A stretch of 35,667 nucleotides of DNA. It comes from Verrucomicrobiales bacterium (GTDB lineage: Bacteria; Verrucomicrobiota; Verrucomicrobiia; Verrucomicrobiales; DEV007). The notes beneath the pieces are model-generated. The model was not told the origin of the DNA. It saw only the letters and a program-made list of their open reading frames with translations, and made no database searches. How positions within the stretch are numbered: position 1 is the stretch's first letter; the number at the start of each line of letters is the position of its first letter. Shown in pieces: positions 7,261 to 15,547 of the stretch. The stretch spans positions 1-35,667 of the forward strand of contig JAKISY010000048.1 of NCBI GenBank assembly GCA_021648365.1, given 5' to 3'. The translations under genes and the position numbers were made by a program.

Positions 7261-8337
7261 CTAAAGCCCCAAACGCTGCCCCTGATACGTCCCCTGCTCG
7301 ACCGCGTCGATCCACTCATCGTTATCGAAGTACCACTTCACCGTTTCTTGCAAACCGCTGGCAAAACTTTCTTGCGGCTGCCAGCCTAGCTCACTCTCGA
7401 TTTTATCACAATTGATCGCATAACGGTGATCATGTCCTGGACGATCGGTGACAAACTCGATCATCGCATCGACGTCGATGTCTTCACTATCGGGTTGGAG
7501 ATCATTGACCGCAGCAATGATGGCTCGCACCACGTCGATGTTTTTCATCTCGCACTTGCCTCCGATGTTGTAAACTTCGCCTAGCCTGCCTTTGACCAAT
7601 GCCAAAGCAAGGCCTCGGCAGTGATCTTTGACAAACAACCAGTCCCGCACATTGCTGCCATCACCATACACAGGCAACTTCTCACCACGTCGAGCTTTGC
7701 CGATCATCAGGGGGATCAGCTTTTCTGGAAATTGATAAGGCCCGTAGTTATTGGAGCAATTGGTGGTGACCACTGGCAAATTGAAGGTATGAAAGTAAGA
7801 GCGCACCAAGTGATCGCTACCCGCTTTGGACGCGCTGTAGGGACTGTTCGGCGCGTAAGGCGTGGTTTCAGAAAATGCAGGATCGGTCATGCTGAGCGAA
7901 CCATAGACCTCGTCGGTAGAGACGTGTAAAAATCGGAAATCATCGCCCAAACCTTGCTCGATGCGCTTGCGGTGATACGCATTCGCAGCGTGCAGCAGCT
8001 GAAAGGTGCCAACAAAGTTGGTCATGATGAACTCCTCTGGCGCCTCGATCGAACGATCAACGTGAGACTCCGCCGCGAGGTGCATGACCGCAGTGATCTG
8101 TTCCTCTTCCAACACGGATGCTATCACTGCCGCATCGCCGATATCGCCTTGCACAAAACGGTAACGTGAATCGCTCTCGATATCTCTGAGATTTTGCGGA
8201 TTGCCCGCATAGGTCAACTTGTCGAAATTGACCACTCGCTCGATCTTCACCCCTAGATCTTCTTCCGCTTCGTTGAGCAAATAATGAACCAAATTAGAAC
8301 CAATAAATCCGGCAGCACCGGTGACTAGAATACGCAT
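7261..8337 (-). CDS. rfbB: dTDP-glucose 4,6-dehydratase
   Basis: A 358-residue extended SDR enzyme that oxidises and dehydrates dTDP-glucose to dTDP-4-keto-6-deoxyglucose. Motifs in order: Rossmann GAAGFIGSN at residue 7, the LTYAGNPQNL loop typical of RmlB, HLAAESHVDRSI, the catalytic STDEVYGSL containing the Asp-Glu pair specific to dehydratases, YSASKAGSDH with the YxxxK pair, NCSNNYGPYQFPEKLIPLM, and RPGHDHRYA. It starts 13 bp after the rfbD-like gene ends, so the two are co-transcribed. The product feeds rhamnose or another deoxysugar pathway. Confidence 0.95.
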   Translation of the reverse strand: MRILVTGAAGFIGSNLVHYLLNEAEEDLGVKIERVVNFDKLTYAGNPQNLRDIESDSRYRFVQGDIGDAAVIASVLEEEQITAVMHLAAESHVDRSIEAPEEFIMTNFVGTFQLLHAANAYHRKRIEQGLGDDFRFLHVSTDEVYGSLSMTDPAFSETTPYAPNSPYSASKAGSDHLVRSYFHTFNLPVVTTNCSNNYGPYQFPEKLIPLMIGKARRGEKLPVYGDGSNVRDWLFVKDHCRGLALALVKGRLGEVYNIGGKCEMKNIDVVRAIIAAVNDLQPDSEDIDVDAMIEFVTDRPGHDHRYAINCDKIESELGWQPQESFASGLQETVKWYFDNDEWIDAVEQGTYQGQRLGL

Positions 8338-8350
8338 AACGACTGAGGTG

Positions 8351-9241
8351 CTATTTTTTTAATCTAGGAGCCAAATAATCAACAACATAACGATCAACTG
8401 CATTCTGCCATGACGGCATGACCTGATCGCTAAGCTTATGATAACGAGCGTTCGACATAGCCGAATAAGCTGGCCGCTGAGCAATGAAACTCTTTATATC
8501 TGACATCAAACATGCATCAATTTCCTTCACACGAAACGACAACCCCTCCAATGCTAATCTATCCAAACAGTACTGCCCCCACTCCAACCAACTACAAACC
8601 CCTGAATTACACAGGTGTAATATCCCAGACCAAGAGGTCTCTCCTTTAATCAAAGGCAACAATGCCGCCACCACATCTTCCGTGTAAGTGGGACTAGAGA
8701 AATGGTCTTCCACTAGGGAAAAACTATCTTTTTCAATAGCTTGTCTAACCACCCAATCTGGAAAACTTAATTTTTGCGGCCCAAATAATTTGGAAAGTCG
8801 AACCACAAGGTTTTTATCATCTGCCGCCAATACGTGCCGTTCTGCAGACAGCTTTGTTCTCCCATACACGTTCACGGGTAGAGCTTCATCCTCCTCTTCG
8901 TAAAGCTCCCCCTTCTGCCCATCAAAAACATAATCGGTGCTAAAGAACACCACCTTCGCTGCTTTTTCTGCGCTGATCCTTGCAATCTCTTTGATTGCAG
9001 CAGTATTCACCGCAGCCGCCACTTCAGGGTGAGTCTCACAAAAATCCACATCCGTGATCGCGGCGCTCAACCACAGCGTATCATACTCAAGCTCGCCCAG
9101 CACCGTTCGGATAGCACTCAAGCTCGTGAGATCCAGTTCTTTGCGACTCAAGGCCGTCACCCTGTGATGAGGGTCGCAAGCCGTGAGCAGAGCGCTCCCC
9201 AAGCGTCCGCCCGTTCCTATAATCACACTGTGTTGTTTCAT
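8351..9241 (-). CDS. dTDP-4-dehydrorhamnose reductase-like SDR protein
   Basis: About 296 residues of the RmlD-like family: IIGTGGRLGSAL near the N-terminus binds NAD(P), SAAITDVDFCETHPEVAAAVN is the RmlD-like substrate loop, FFSTDYVFDGQKG and VNVYGRTKLSAE give the Thr/Tyr/Lys triad, then VVRLSKLFGP. RmlD reduces dTDP-4-dehydrorhamnose to dTDP-rhamnose, but TGGRLG replaces the usual TGxxGQLG and no rfbC epimerase is nearby, so the substrate may differ. Start: ATG 9241 gives the family N-terminus; ATG 9247 (MEMKQ) is equally possible, with AAGGG 4 bases before the latter and 10 before the former. The longer open frame upstream runs into repeats. First gene of the rfbD-rfbB pair. Confidence 0.75.
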   Translation of the reverse strand: MKQHSVIIGTGGRLGSALLTACDPHHRVTALSRKELDLTSLSAIRTVLGELEYDTLWLSAAITDVDFCETHPEVAAAVNTAAIKEIARISAEKAAKVVFFSTDYVFDGQKGELYEEEDEALPVNVYGRTKLSAERHVLAADDKNLVVRLSKLFGPQKLSFPDWVVRQAIEKDSFSLVEDHFSSPTYTEDVVAALLPLIKGETSWSGILHLCNSGVCSWLEWGQYCLDRLALEGLSFRVKEIDACLMSDIKSFIAQRPAYSAMSNARYHKLSDQVMPSWQNAVDRYVVDYLAPRLKK

Positions 9242-9247
9242 TTCCAT

Positions 9248-9651
9248 CGTACCCTTGTCAGCTCCCAACAAGTGGCGCCAACTTGCACGGCGCAAGCAAG
9301 CCTGACAAGCATGAATTTCACCCAAAACAACAAATCTCCCCCCAATGTGAAACAGCTTTCCAAGCCGTCCCCCTCTCACATCATTTGTAGGGCAAGCGCT
9401 CCGGTTGCCTCCTCCCCATATCACAGCTTACAAAGCTGTGCCACATAGTGTGCCACAGGTTTCCAACCTGTTCCCCCTCCTACCCCGTCCCACGCAATAC
9501 CATTGCGTCCCACATCCCCACTTAATTTGAAATCTCAAATCTCAATTAATCCTCCCCCTCTTATCCCCACTTCCGTGCTTTTCCGTGCTTTTCCGTGGTT
9601 CAAAATCCCCTCTTCTCCCTCTCCCTCCAAAATACGCGACTTGCGTATGAT
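9248..9651. other. Gene-free stretch with palindromic repeats
   Basis: No gene before the tRNA. It holds a decayed ACAGCTTTCCAAGCCGT (9352-9368), palindromes at 9423-9439, 9455-9471 and 9492-9508, a TTGTAGGGCAAGCGCTCCGG hairpin element near 9384, a short AAATCTC heptamer run near 9530, and a GTGCTTTTCC run near 9571-9600. Confidence 0.7.
9352..9508 (+). repeat. Group of 17 bp palindromes including one decayed copy
   Basis: ACAGCTTTCCAAGCCGT (one mismatch in the right arm), ACAGCTTACAAAGCTGT at 9423, ACAGGTTTCCAACCTGT at 9455 after CACATAGTGTG, and ACGCAATACCATTGCGT at 9492. The order matches the composite unit at 5037 but with a longer spacer. Confidence 0.85.
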
Positions 9652-9725
9652 TGGTTACCCCACGAGGATTTGAACCTCGACTGATAGAATCAAAATCTAT
9701 AGTGCTACCATTACACCATGGGGTA
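9652..9725 (-). tRNA. tRNA-Gln (anticodon TTG), CCA encoded
   Basis: On the minus strand a 74-base gene folds as a cloverleaf. The acceptor TACCCCA pairs with TGGGGTA and is followed by discriminator A and an encoded CCA. The D arm contains GGTGTAATGGTAGCAC. The anticodon stem ATAGA/TCTAT closes the loop TTTTGAT with TTG at positions 34-36. The T arm GAGGTTCAAATCCTC is canonical. No mismatches appear in the anticodon or T stems. It lies 113 bp downstream of gpmI on the same strand. Confidence 0.97.
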
Positions 9726-9838
9726 ATATCCATAAAACTTGGGTCAAATTGACCACGCCGTTTCAAGTGCGCCACACCAATACGCAAAGCGAGCCTCAAC
9801 GCAAGCTCTGGAATGACATTTCACACAAATTTTTCCAT

Positions 9839-11383
9839 TCACCGACCCGAGTTGCTTTCCAACAAACTGTGGCCCGTCATCACATCCGGCTGATCCACAC
9901 CCATCATATCGAGCAAAGTAGGCGCAATATCCGCCAAAATGCCATCATTGAGCTTCATTTCACCTGCATCCGCCGCGACATAAATCATCGGCACCAGATT
10001 GGTCGTATGCGCTGTCTGTGGCGAGCCGTCAGGGTTACGCATCACCTCACAGTTGCCGTGATCTGAAGTGATCAGCAACTTGCCACCCAGCTCCAAGACA
10101 CGCTCAGTCACCCGCTTGACACATGCGTCGATTTTTTCCACTGCCTTGATCGCCGCATCGATATCCCCCGTATGCCCCACCATATCGGGATTGGCATAAT
10201 TCAAGATCATCATGTCATAATTCTCAATCCGCTGCACCACCGTATCAGTCACCTGATCCGCACTCATTTCTGGTTGCAAGTCATAGGTAGCGACTTTCGG
10301 CGACGGAATGATCGCTCGATCTTCTCCAGTAAAAGGCTCCTCCTCACCACCATTGAAAAAATACGTCACATGCGGGTATTTCTCCGTCTCGGCGATGCGC
10401 AACTGAGTGCGCCCAGCACTCGCCACCACTTCACCCAAAACCTTCTCAAGCTTTTCCGGAGGGAAAACTACCGAGCAATCGTATTTTTCGTCATACTCCG
10501 TCAAAGTCACGTAGTTCACCTGCGGCCACACGCCACGCTCAAAGCCATCGAAATCCTCTTCGAGAAAAGCTCGCGACAACTGCCGCGCCCGATCGGCTCT
10601 GAAATTGAAAAACAATATCACATCGCCATCATTAACCCGCTGCTGATTCTCTTCGGAAAAAATCATCGGCAACAAAAACTCATCCGTTTTATCCGCTTTA
10701 TACTGATGCGCGATCGCATCTGAAGGCAGCACTTCACAGAACTCACCCACCCCATTGACAATCGCATCCCACGCCAGCTTGCTGCGCTCCCAGCGGTTAT
10801 CACGATCCATCGCGTAATAGCGCCCGATGACCGTAGCGATCCTCACCCCGATCTCGCCCAATTTATCTTCCACAAAACTGACATAGCCCTCGCCTCCTGT
10901 TGGCGAAGTATCACGACCATCGGTGATCGCATGCACCATGATATCCTCGCAACCCGCATCTTTCGCCGTCTGCGCCAAGGCCACCAAATGATTCTGGTGA
11001 CTATGAACTCCACCATCGGACACCAGGCCGATCAGATGCAATCGATGCCCCTTAGCCTGCTTGAAAGCATCTTTTAAAATGGAATTCCCCGCCAATTCTT
11101 TTTCCTCAATCGCCTTATTAATGCGCGTAAGATCTTGATACACAATGCGTCCTGCACCTAAGTTCAAATGCCCCACCTCCGAGTTTCCCATTTGTCCATC
11201 AGGCAAACCCACATCGGCCCCACTAGCACTGATCCGACTGACCGGGTACTTGGCAAACAAGTCATCGTGATAAGGCGTATCTGCTAACAAGGCGGCATTA
11301 CCATCCTTTTTAGCGCTATTTTCGCCACCTGGGTTTTCAGCCCACCCGTCCCTGATTATCAATACTGCTGGTTTCTTCGACAT
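9839..11383 (-). CDS. gpmI: 2,3-bisphosphoglycerate-independent phosphoglycerate mutase
   Basis: A 514-residue glycolytic enzyme interconverting 3- and 2-phosphoglycerate through a phosphoserine intermediate with two Mn ions. The N-terminal alkaline-phosphatase-like domain shows the metal-site DGW near residue 12 and the phosphorylated Ser in MGNSEVGHLNLGAGR near residue 67. The central transferase domain has SDGGVHSHQNH, HAITDGRDTSPTGG and RYYAMDRDNRWER. The C-terminal part restores the metal site with NYANPDMVGHTG and TSDHGNCEVM, then TAHTTNLVP. Length is normal. It is the last gene of a minus-strand run, beginning 33 bp after the ABC ATPase; coupling a housekeeping enzyme to that transporter is unusual and probably positional. 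Confidence 0.96.
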   Translation of the reverse strand: MSKKPAVLIIRDGWAENPGGENSAKKDGNAALLADTPYHDDLFAKYPVSRISASGADVGLPDGQMGNSEVGHLNLGAGRIVYQDLTRINKAIEEKELAGNSILKDAFKQAKGHRLHLIGLVSDGGVHSHQNHLVALAQTAKDAGCEDIMVHAITDGRDTSPTGGEGYVSFVEDKLGEIGVRIATVIGRYYAMDRDNRWERSKLAWDAIVNGVGEFCEVLPSDAIAHQYKADKTDEFLLPMIFSEENQQRVNDGDVILFFNFRADRARQLSRAFLEEDFDGFERGVWPQVNYVTLTEYDEKYDCSVVFPPEKLEKVLGEVVASAGRTQLRIAETEKYPHVTYFFNGGEEEPFTGEDRAIIPSPKVATYDLQPEMSADQVTDTVVQRIENYDMMILNYANPDMVGHTGDIDAAIKAVEKIDACVKRVTERVLELGGKLLITSDHGNCEVMRNPDGSPQTAHTTNLVPMIYVAADAGEMKLNDGILADIAPTLLDMMGVDQPDVMTGHSLLESNSGR

Positions 11384-11416
11384 CTTAATTTGTATTCGAG
11401 TACAATTCCCCTCAAT

Positions 11417-12283
11417 TCAAGTAACAATATCTCTCACTGTCTGACGATCAGCCTCACTGATCTCCGTCAACCGCAAGCGTTCCTCTCCCAATCGCACCGC
11501 GCAGCCCATCAGCGCCTGAGTGTAAGCCTGTTTCGGCGCGGCTAAAATATCCGCCAAACTTCCCTGCTCTATCACCCTTCCTTCGAACATCACCAGCACC
11601 TCATCCGCCACCGCTTCGATCAAACCGGGCTGATGCGTGACCCACAGAATAGCCAAGTTGCGACGGTTTTTCAGCTCCACCAACAATTCCAGAATCTGCT
11701 GCTGCACCGTGGCATCCAAGAGCGCCGTCATCTCATCGATCACCAACAGCTTCGCTCCTACTTGCAAAACCATCGCAATCAAGACTCGATTCAAAACCTC
11801 TGGCTGTAAATCCCTAGGCAAACGATCCAAAACCGATTCAGGCTCCGCTAAACCCACTTGGTAAAGATTCTGCAGCATATTGGGTGCAGCCGGCTCAAGC
11901 TGCCCCCTTGCCTGCCAGTCCCCAGCCTCTTGCAAAAACTCTCTCACCGTGCGCAGCGGATTCAGCCACGGTATCGACTGACGATGTAGATAAACCACTT
12001 GCTGCTGACGTATCACCCGCAGTTTTTTTTCTGGCAAAGCAGCCAAATCCTCTGCATCCAGCCAAATCGATCCACCACTCACCCGCAAGCCCCTGCGCAC
12101 CGCCAAAGCCGCCGCCGCCTGAGCCACCGCACTCATGCCCGCCCCATACTCCCCAGTCAAAGCGAGAATCTGCCCCGCGCGCAACTGCAACGACAAATCT
12201 CGCACCACCACCGAACGAGCACGCCACAGTTCGAGCTGCTGCATTCGCAAAATCACCGGAGACTCTAGCTTTCCCTCATTCAT
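11417..12283 (-). CDS. Peptide-type ABC transporter ATPase with degenerate ATP site
   Basis: A 288-residue protein aligning with OppD/DppD-type ATPases: a beta strand into ILALTGEYGAGMSAVAQ where Walker A should be, a Q-loop region QQQVVYLHRQSIPWLNP, Walker B LLVIDEMTA, and the H-loop ILWVTHQ, then VMFEGRVIEQG. Two core elements are missing: the Walker A lysine is Met (an ATG codon), and the LSGGQ signature is replaced by RDLQPEVLNRV. Walker B Asp-Glu and the switch His remain. It starts 3 bp after the permease stop, so they are co-translated. Family transporters normally have two ATPases (D and F); only this one is present. ATP hydrolysis is doubtful by sequence; it may need a partner elsewhere or have become structural. 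Confidence 0.85.
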   Translation of the reverse strand: MNEGKLESPVILRMQQLELWRARSVVVRDLSLQLRAGQILALTGEYGAGMSAVAQAAAALAVRRGLRVSGGSIWLDAEDLAALPEKKLRVIRQQQVVYLHRQSIPWLNPLRTVREFLQEAGDWQARGQLEPAAPNMLQNLYQVGLAEPESVLDRLPRDLQPEVLNRVLIAMVLQVGAKLLVIDEMTALLDATVQQQILELLVELKNRRNLAILWVTHQPGLIEAVADEVLVMFEGRVIEQGSLADILAAPKQAYTQALMGCAVRLGEERLRLTEISEADRQTVRDIVT

Positions 12284-12286
12284 ATT

Positions 12287-14056
12287 TCAGAAAATATCTA
12301 AACCCAGCGGATCCTCTTGATCCACATCCGCCCATCTCGCCAACAGCGCAAAAAACACCGCCATCGCCCACACCGCCATGATCGCAAAAAATAACAAACG
12401 AGGATCCTGCCATACCCCCTCATAACCACTGCCCAACAAGCCCCCCCAACGCAGCGAGACGGACGGCGCGCCCTTTTCAAACAGCGCAAAATCCACCGCC
12501 ACCACCATCAAAAACATCGACGGTAACAACAACAGCATCCGCGACCACAAGCGCAACCACAAAGCCGGCACCAAATGCCGCATGAAAATCTGCCCGCGTG
12601 TCAGTCCAGAAATACGCGCAGCCTCCACCCAACCCTGAAATTCCAAAACCAAAAACCAGCGGCTCAAGACCCCCGTTCCCAACAGCGCCGCCACCACCGT
12701 CAAAACCGCCAATAAAGCCCAAAAACTCGTGCCCACCACCACACTGACAGCTAACAACCAGAACAGAACCGGCACCGTCCATACCGCTCCGTGAACTTTT
12801 GCCAACATACCATAAACCCGCCACCCTCCCAACCAACTCAACAAACCCGCCAAGACAAAAGAGATCGCCACCGAAAAAACACTCGCCATCACACTCAAAA
12901 AACAAGCCCCACTAGCTGCTGAGAGCAAATCGCGAACATCAGCATCCAACCATCGCCAAGCTTCCCCATCCGCAGAAAAGTCCACCAGCAAATCTAAAGC
13001 CCACAACAAACCCACCAACAATAACAACACTCCACCCACCTGCTGCAAGCCTCGCCACCTCTTCGCCACCACCTTCCGTCCCAACTCGCTACCCGTCGCC
13101 ATCTCCCGCGTAGTAAGCAAACTCAAACCTCCTTCGCTGCGCGTTTTTTTATCCACCGCCCCCATCACCCACTCCACTGCAAAACACGCCAGCAATACCA
13201 GCAGCGCCGACATCGCTCCGACCGCTAACAAACCAACAAAATCTTTATCCACCGCCACTGCACGAATCAAGCTTCCCAAACCCGGATAGCCAAACACCCA
13301 CTCGACCAAAATCAAAGCACCCATCAAGTACGGCACGATCCGCAGTATCGCCGAGCCGATCTCCCACAACGAATTTTTCACCACATAAATGAAAAAAAGG
13401 CGATCCCCATGAATCGCACCATCCTCCGCCGCCGCCACAAAACTCGCTGCACGCCCGATACGCAAAGTCCGCGCCACATCCCCCGCCAAACAAGCGATCC
13501 CAGTTAAAGCCATCACCGAAGCAGGAAACAACAAACGCCAAGCACCCGCCAACCAAGCATCCTGATCAGCAAAACCCACCCCCCCTTTTGCTATCAATAC
13601 CAACACCGGTAAGTGTTGAAAATAAACCAACGAAAAAACCACCGCACATGCCAAAGCAAAAGCCGGAATCCCCTTCACCAACATCACCGGCAGTAACAAA
13701 GCCCGCCCCAACCAACGCCCCAAGCCCGCCCATCCCGAGGGCGCAATCGCCACCCGCCCCGCCATCAAACCCAGCGGCAGCGCAAAAGCCAACACCAAAA
13801 AAAACGCCACCAAACCCAGCTTCAAGCTCTCCCCCGTCGCTGCCAGTAATTGCCCCATAAAACTGCGCCCGCCGTCTAGATCCCCGCTATTGGCAAATAT
13901 CTGCAGAAAAACCTGCCACACATGCTGCACCAAGACCTCCCCCTGCAACCAAACATCCAAGCGCATCAAACCCTCGATGAACACCGCCAGCACCAGCATC
14001 ACGAGCACCCCCCTGAAGAAATACTTCAGACACAAATCGACCAAATAATCAGCCAT
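12287..14056 (-). CDS. Fused DppB-DppC-like peptide ABC permease
   Basis: One 589-residue membrane protein combining two permease modules. The first half (about 1-290) is DppB/OppB-like: an N-terminal membrane helix, an EAA-like loop (FVAAAEDGAIHGDRLFFIYV), and VEWVFGYPGLGSLIRAVAVD, a family hallmark. The second half (about 320-589) is DppC-like: a second EAA-like loop (ARISGLTRGQIFMRHLVPAL), WGGLLGSGYEGVW, and a C-terminal membrane helix ending ADVDQEDPLGLDIF. Normally these are separate genes. Start: ATG 14056 has GGGAGGGG about 9 bases upstream; the frame extends a further 24 codons but without support. No substrate-binding protein gene is adjacent. It heads the run permease, ATPase, gpmI. 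Confidence 0.85.
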   Translation of the reverse strand: MADYLVDLCLKYFFRGVLVMLVLAVFIEGLMRLDVWLQGEVLVQHVWQVFLQIFANSGDLDGGRSFMGQLLAATGESLKLGLVAFFLVLAFALPLGLMAGRVAIAPSGWAGLGRWLGRALLLPVMLVKGIPAFALACAVVFSLVYFQHLPVLVLIAKGGVGFADQDAWLAGAWRLLFPASVMALTGIACLAGDVARTLRIGRAASFVAAAEDGAIHGDRLFFIYVVKNSLWEIGSAILRIVPYLMGALILVEWVFGYPGLGSLIRAVAVDKDFVGLLAVGAMSALLVLLACFAVEWVMGAVDKKTRSEGGLSLLTTREMATGSELGRKVVAKRWRGLQQVGGVLLLLVGLLWALDLLVDFSADGEAWRWLDADVRDLLSAASGACFLSVMASVFSVAISFVLAGLLSWLGGWRVYGMLAKVHGAVWTVPVLFWLLAVSVVVGTSFWALLAVLTVVAALLGTGVLSRWFLVLEFQGWVEAARISGLTRGQIFMRHLVPALWLRLWSRMLLLLPSMFLMVVAVDFALFEKGAPSVSLRWGGLLGSGYEGVWQDPRLLFFAIMAVWAMAVFFALLARWADVDQEDPLGLDIF

Positions 14057-14140
14057 ACTATGACCCCTCCCATTCATCACTGCCCACCTTCTAACATCCC
14101 CACCCCAAAAGTTCACCAAGGAACTCAATTATTTTTCACC

Positions 14141-14238
14141 CTTCAAACTTCATTCCTAATTCCTAATTCTTCACCCTTCATTCCTAATTCTTCATTCCTA
14201 ATTCCTAATTCATAATTCATAACTCCTAATTCATAACT
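14141..14238 (+). repeat. Heptanucleotide array, 14 units, period 7
   Basis: From 14141 the sequence divides exactly into 7-mers: CTTCAAA, CTTCATT, CCTAATT twice, CTTCACC, CTTCATT, CCTAATT, CTTCATT, CCTAATT twice, CATAATT, CATAACT, CCTAATT, CATAACT. The period never slips although the unit changes. It lies between the divergent permease and nrdR genes. Confidence 0.9.
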
Positions 14239-14333
14239 CCTCCCCCCTTCATGAGCTTCATGAGCTTCATGGTGAATCCCCTCTTCTCCCTCATTGTCCA
14301 TCATCCAAAAAGGCCCAATAATGAAAAAAAACT

Positions 14334-14378
14334 ACATCTTGTGGTAACTTTGCCATTGACACCACCACATCTTGTGGG
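14334..14378. promoter_or_regulatory. Two NrdR-box-like palindromes
   Basis: ACATCTTGTGG occurs at 14334-14344 and 14367-14377, 33 bp apart (about three helical turns). The second is in a perfect inverted repeat CCACA-TCT-TGTGG (14365-14377); the first is CTACA-TCT-TGTGG. Paired boxes spaced about three turns are typical of NrdR control of ribonucleotide reductase genes. Their place just upstream of nrdR suggests autoregulation (inference). Confidence 0.7.
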
Positions 14379-14384
14379 CATTCT
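14356..14384 (+). promoter_or_regulatory. Putative sigma-70 promoter of nrdR
   Basis: TTGACA at 14356-14361, a 17 bp spacer, then CATTCT at 14379-14384. The second NrdR-box-like palindrome fills the spacer. The predicted start is about 12 bases from the ATG at 14403 and no clear ribosome binding site is present, so the leader is very short. Confidence 0.55.
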
Positions 14385-14402
14385 CACCCCTGAGACTCAA
14401 AA

Positions 14403-14888
14403 ATGCGCTGCCTTAAATGTAATAGTTTAGAAGACAAAGTGATAGATTCCCGTTCCAGCAAGGACGGGTTATCCATTCGCCGTCGTCGCGAATGCCTAGA
14501 ATGCAAGCACCGCTACACCACCTATGAACAAGTAGAACGCAACGAGTTCCAAGTGATCAAACGAGGCAACCTGCGCGAACCCTACCGCCCTGAGAAACTA
14601 CTCTCAGGAATGATAAAAGCCTGCGAAAAAAGACCCGTAGCCATCAGCGACCTAGAAACTGCCGTCGAAGAAATCACCAACGAATTAGCCGCCGAAAATC
14701 TCAAAGAAATTCCCTCCCGCATGATCGGTCCCAAAGTCATGAGCAAACTGCAACACATCGATCAAGTAGCCTTCGTGCGCTACGCCTCCGTTTACCGACA
14801 GTTCGAAGACGTCGGCGAGTTCATCGACGAAATCCAATCGCTCGAACGCCAACCCATCAACAAAGGCCTGCAACCCGACCTGTTTTAG
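14403..14888 (+). CDS. nrdR: Transcriptional repressor NrdR
   Basis: A 161-residue full-length NrdR, which senses ATP/dATP and represses ribonucleotide reductase genes. The N-terminal zinc ribbon has MRCLKC and CLECKHRYTTYE supplying four Cys, with RRRREC basic residues for DNA binding. The ATP-cone follows from about residue 50: VIKRGNLREPYRPEKLLSGM, ACEKRPV, and VAFVRYASVYRQFEDVGEF, all conserved. The start is the ATG directly before MRC, invariant in the family. It is probably autoregulated through the two upstream palindromes. Downstream genes follow at 53 bp and 45 bp on the same strand. Confidence 0.97.
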   Translation: MRCLKCNSLEDKVIDSRSSKDGLSIRRRRECLECKHRYTTYEQVERNEFQVIKRGNLREPYRPEKLLSGMIKACEKRPVAISDLETAVEEITNELAAENLKEIPSRMIGPKVMSKLQHIDQVAFVRYASVYRQFEDVGEFIDEIQSLERQPINKGLQPDLF

Positions 14889-14941
14889 AAAACGAGCCTT
14901 CCATCTCCTCTCCTCTCCCCGCCCGCGCGCAACACCGCCAA

Positions 14942-15502
14942 ATGATCGCCCTACCCACATCACTTCCCTTGATCAAGATCAGCCAGGACAACCTGGCAGC
15001 TTGTGATGCCGAGTGGTTGCGACGCAACCTACGCGAAGCCGCCGCCCGCACCGAAGTGCCCGAGTGGTTCGCCGACGACGTCGTCGCAGGCGTCATCACC
15101 TTTTTGCGCAACCACTACGAAGGCAGCACCATCACCATCGAATCCCTCTACGATCGCATCCGCGACACCCTAGAGAACCTAGGACTCAACGACCTAGCAG
15201 AAGAGCTCACCCCCACCCCACCGCCCCTGCGGATCTCCCTCACCGACCTCGCCAGAAAAGCCGGCACCGGTTACGAACTCGCCTTTTTCCAGCTACTAGA
15301 ACAACGCTTCCACTCCGCCACCAGCAATGGCGCCGAACACGTCTATTTTTACGACCTACGCAACTGCGTGCAGCGACTCACCGCCGTCAGGAAATGGACC
15401 AAACGCTGTGAAACCCTGCAAAACGAAATCACCGGCTTCCTCGAACACGAAGCCCAAAAAGCAGGCAAACAAAATCCGCGACTCTCACTAGCCATCTGCT
15501 AA
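14942..15502 (+). CDS. Hypothetical protein, 186 residues
   Basis: I do not recognise this family with confidence. The predicted protein is soluble, mostly helical, with EWFADDVVAGVITFLRNHYEG and ITIESLYDRIRDTLENLGLNDLAEEL near the N-terminus, a proline-rich linker TPTPPP, and a C-terminal half with GTGYELAFFQLLEQRF and YFYDLRNCVQRLTAV. No signal peptide or membrane segment is visible. The position 53 bp after nrdR and 45 bp before the HIT gene, with the same strand and codon use, suggests one transcript. The helical segment after position 60 loosely recalls ATP-cone proteins, but I would not assign it. Confidence 0.75.
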   Translation: MIALPTSLPLIKISQDNLAACDAEWLRRNLREAAARTEVPEWFADDVVAGVITFLRNHYEGSTITIESLYDRIRDTLENLGLNDLAEELTPTPPPLRISLTDLARKAGTGYELAFFQLLEQRFHSATSNGAEHVYFYDLRNCVQRLTAVRKWTKRCETLQNEITGFLEHEAQKAGKQNPRLSLAIC

Positions 15503-15547
15503 ACCCACGCGGTTGCGCAAACTAGCGTCAGACTCAGCACATCAGCC

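Noticed and set aside
9542..9799. 85-codon minus-strand frame
   Set aside because: It runs through the tRNA-Gln gene and repeats.
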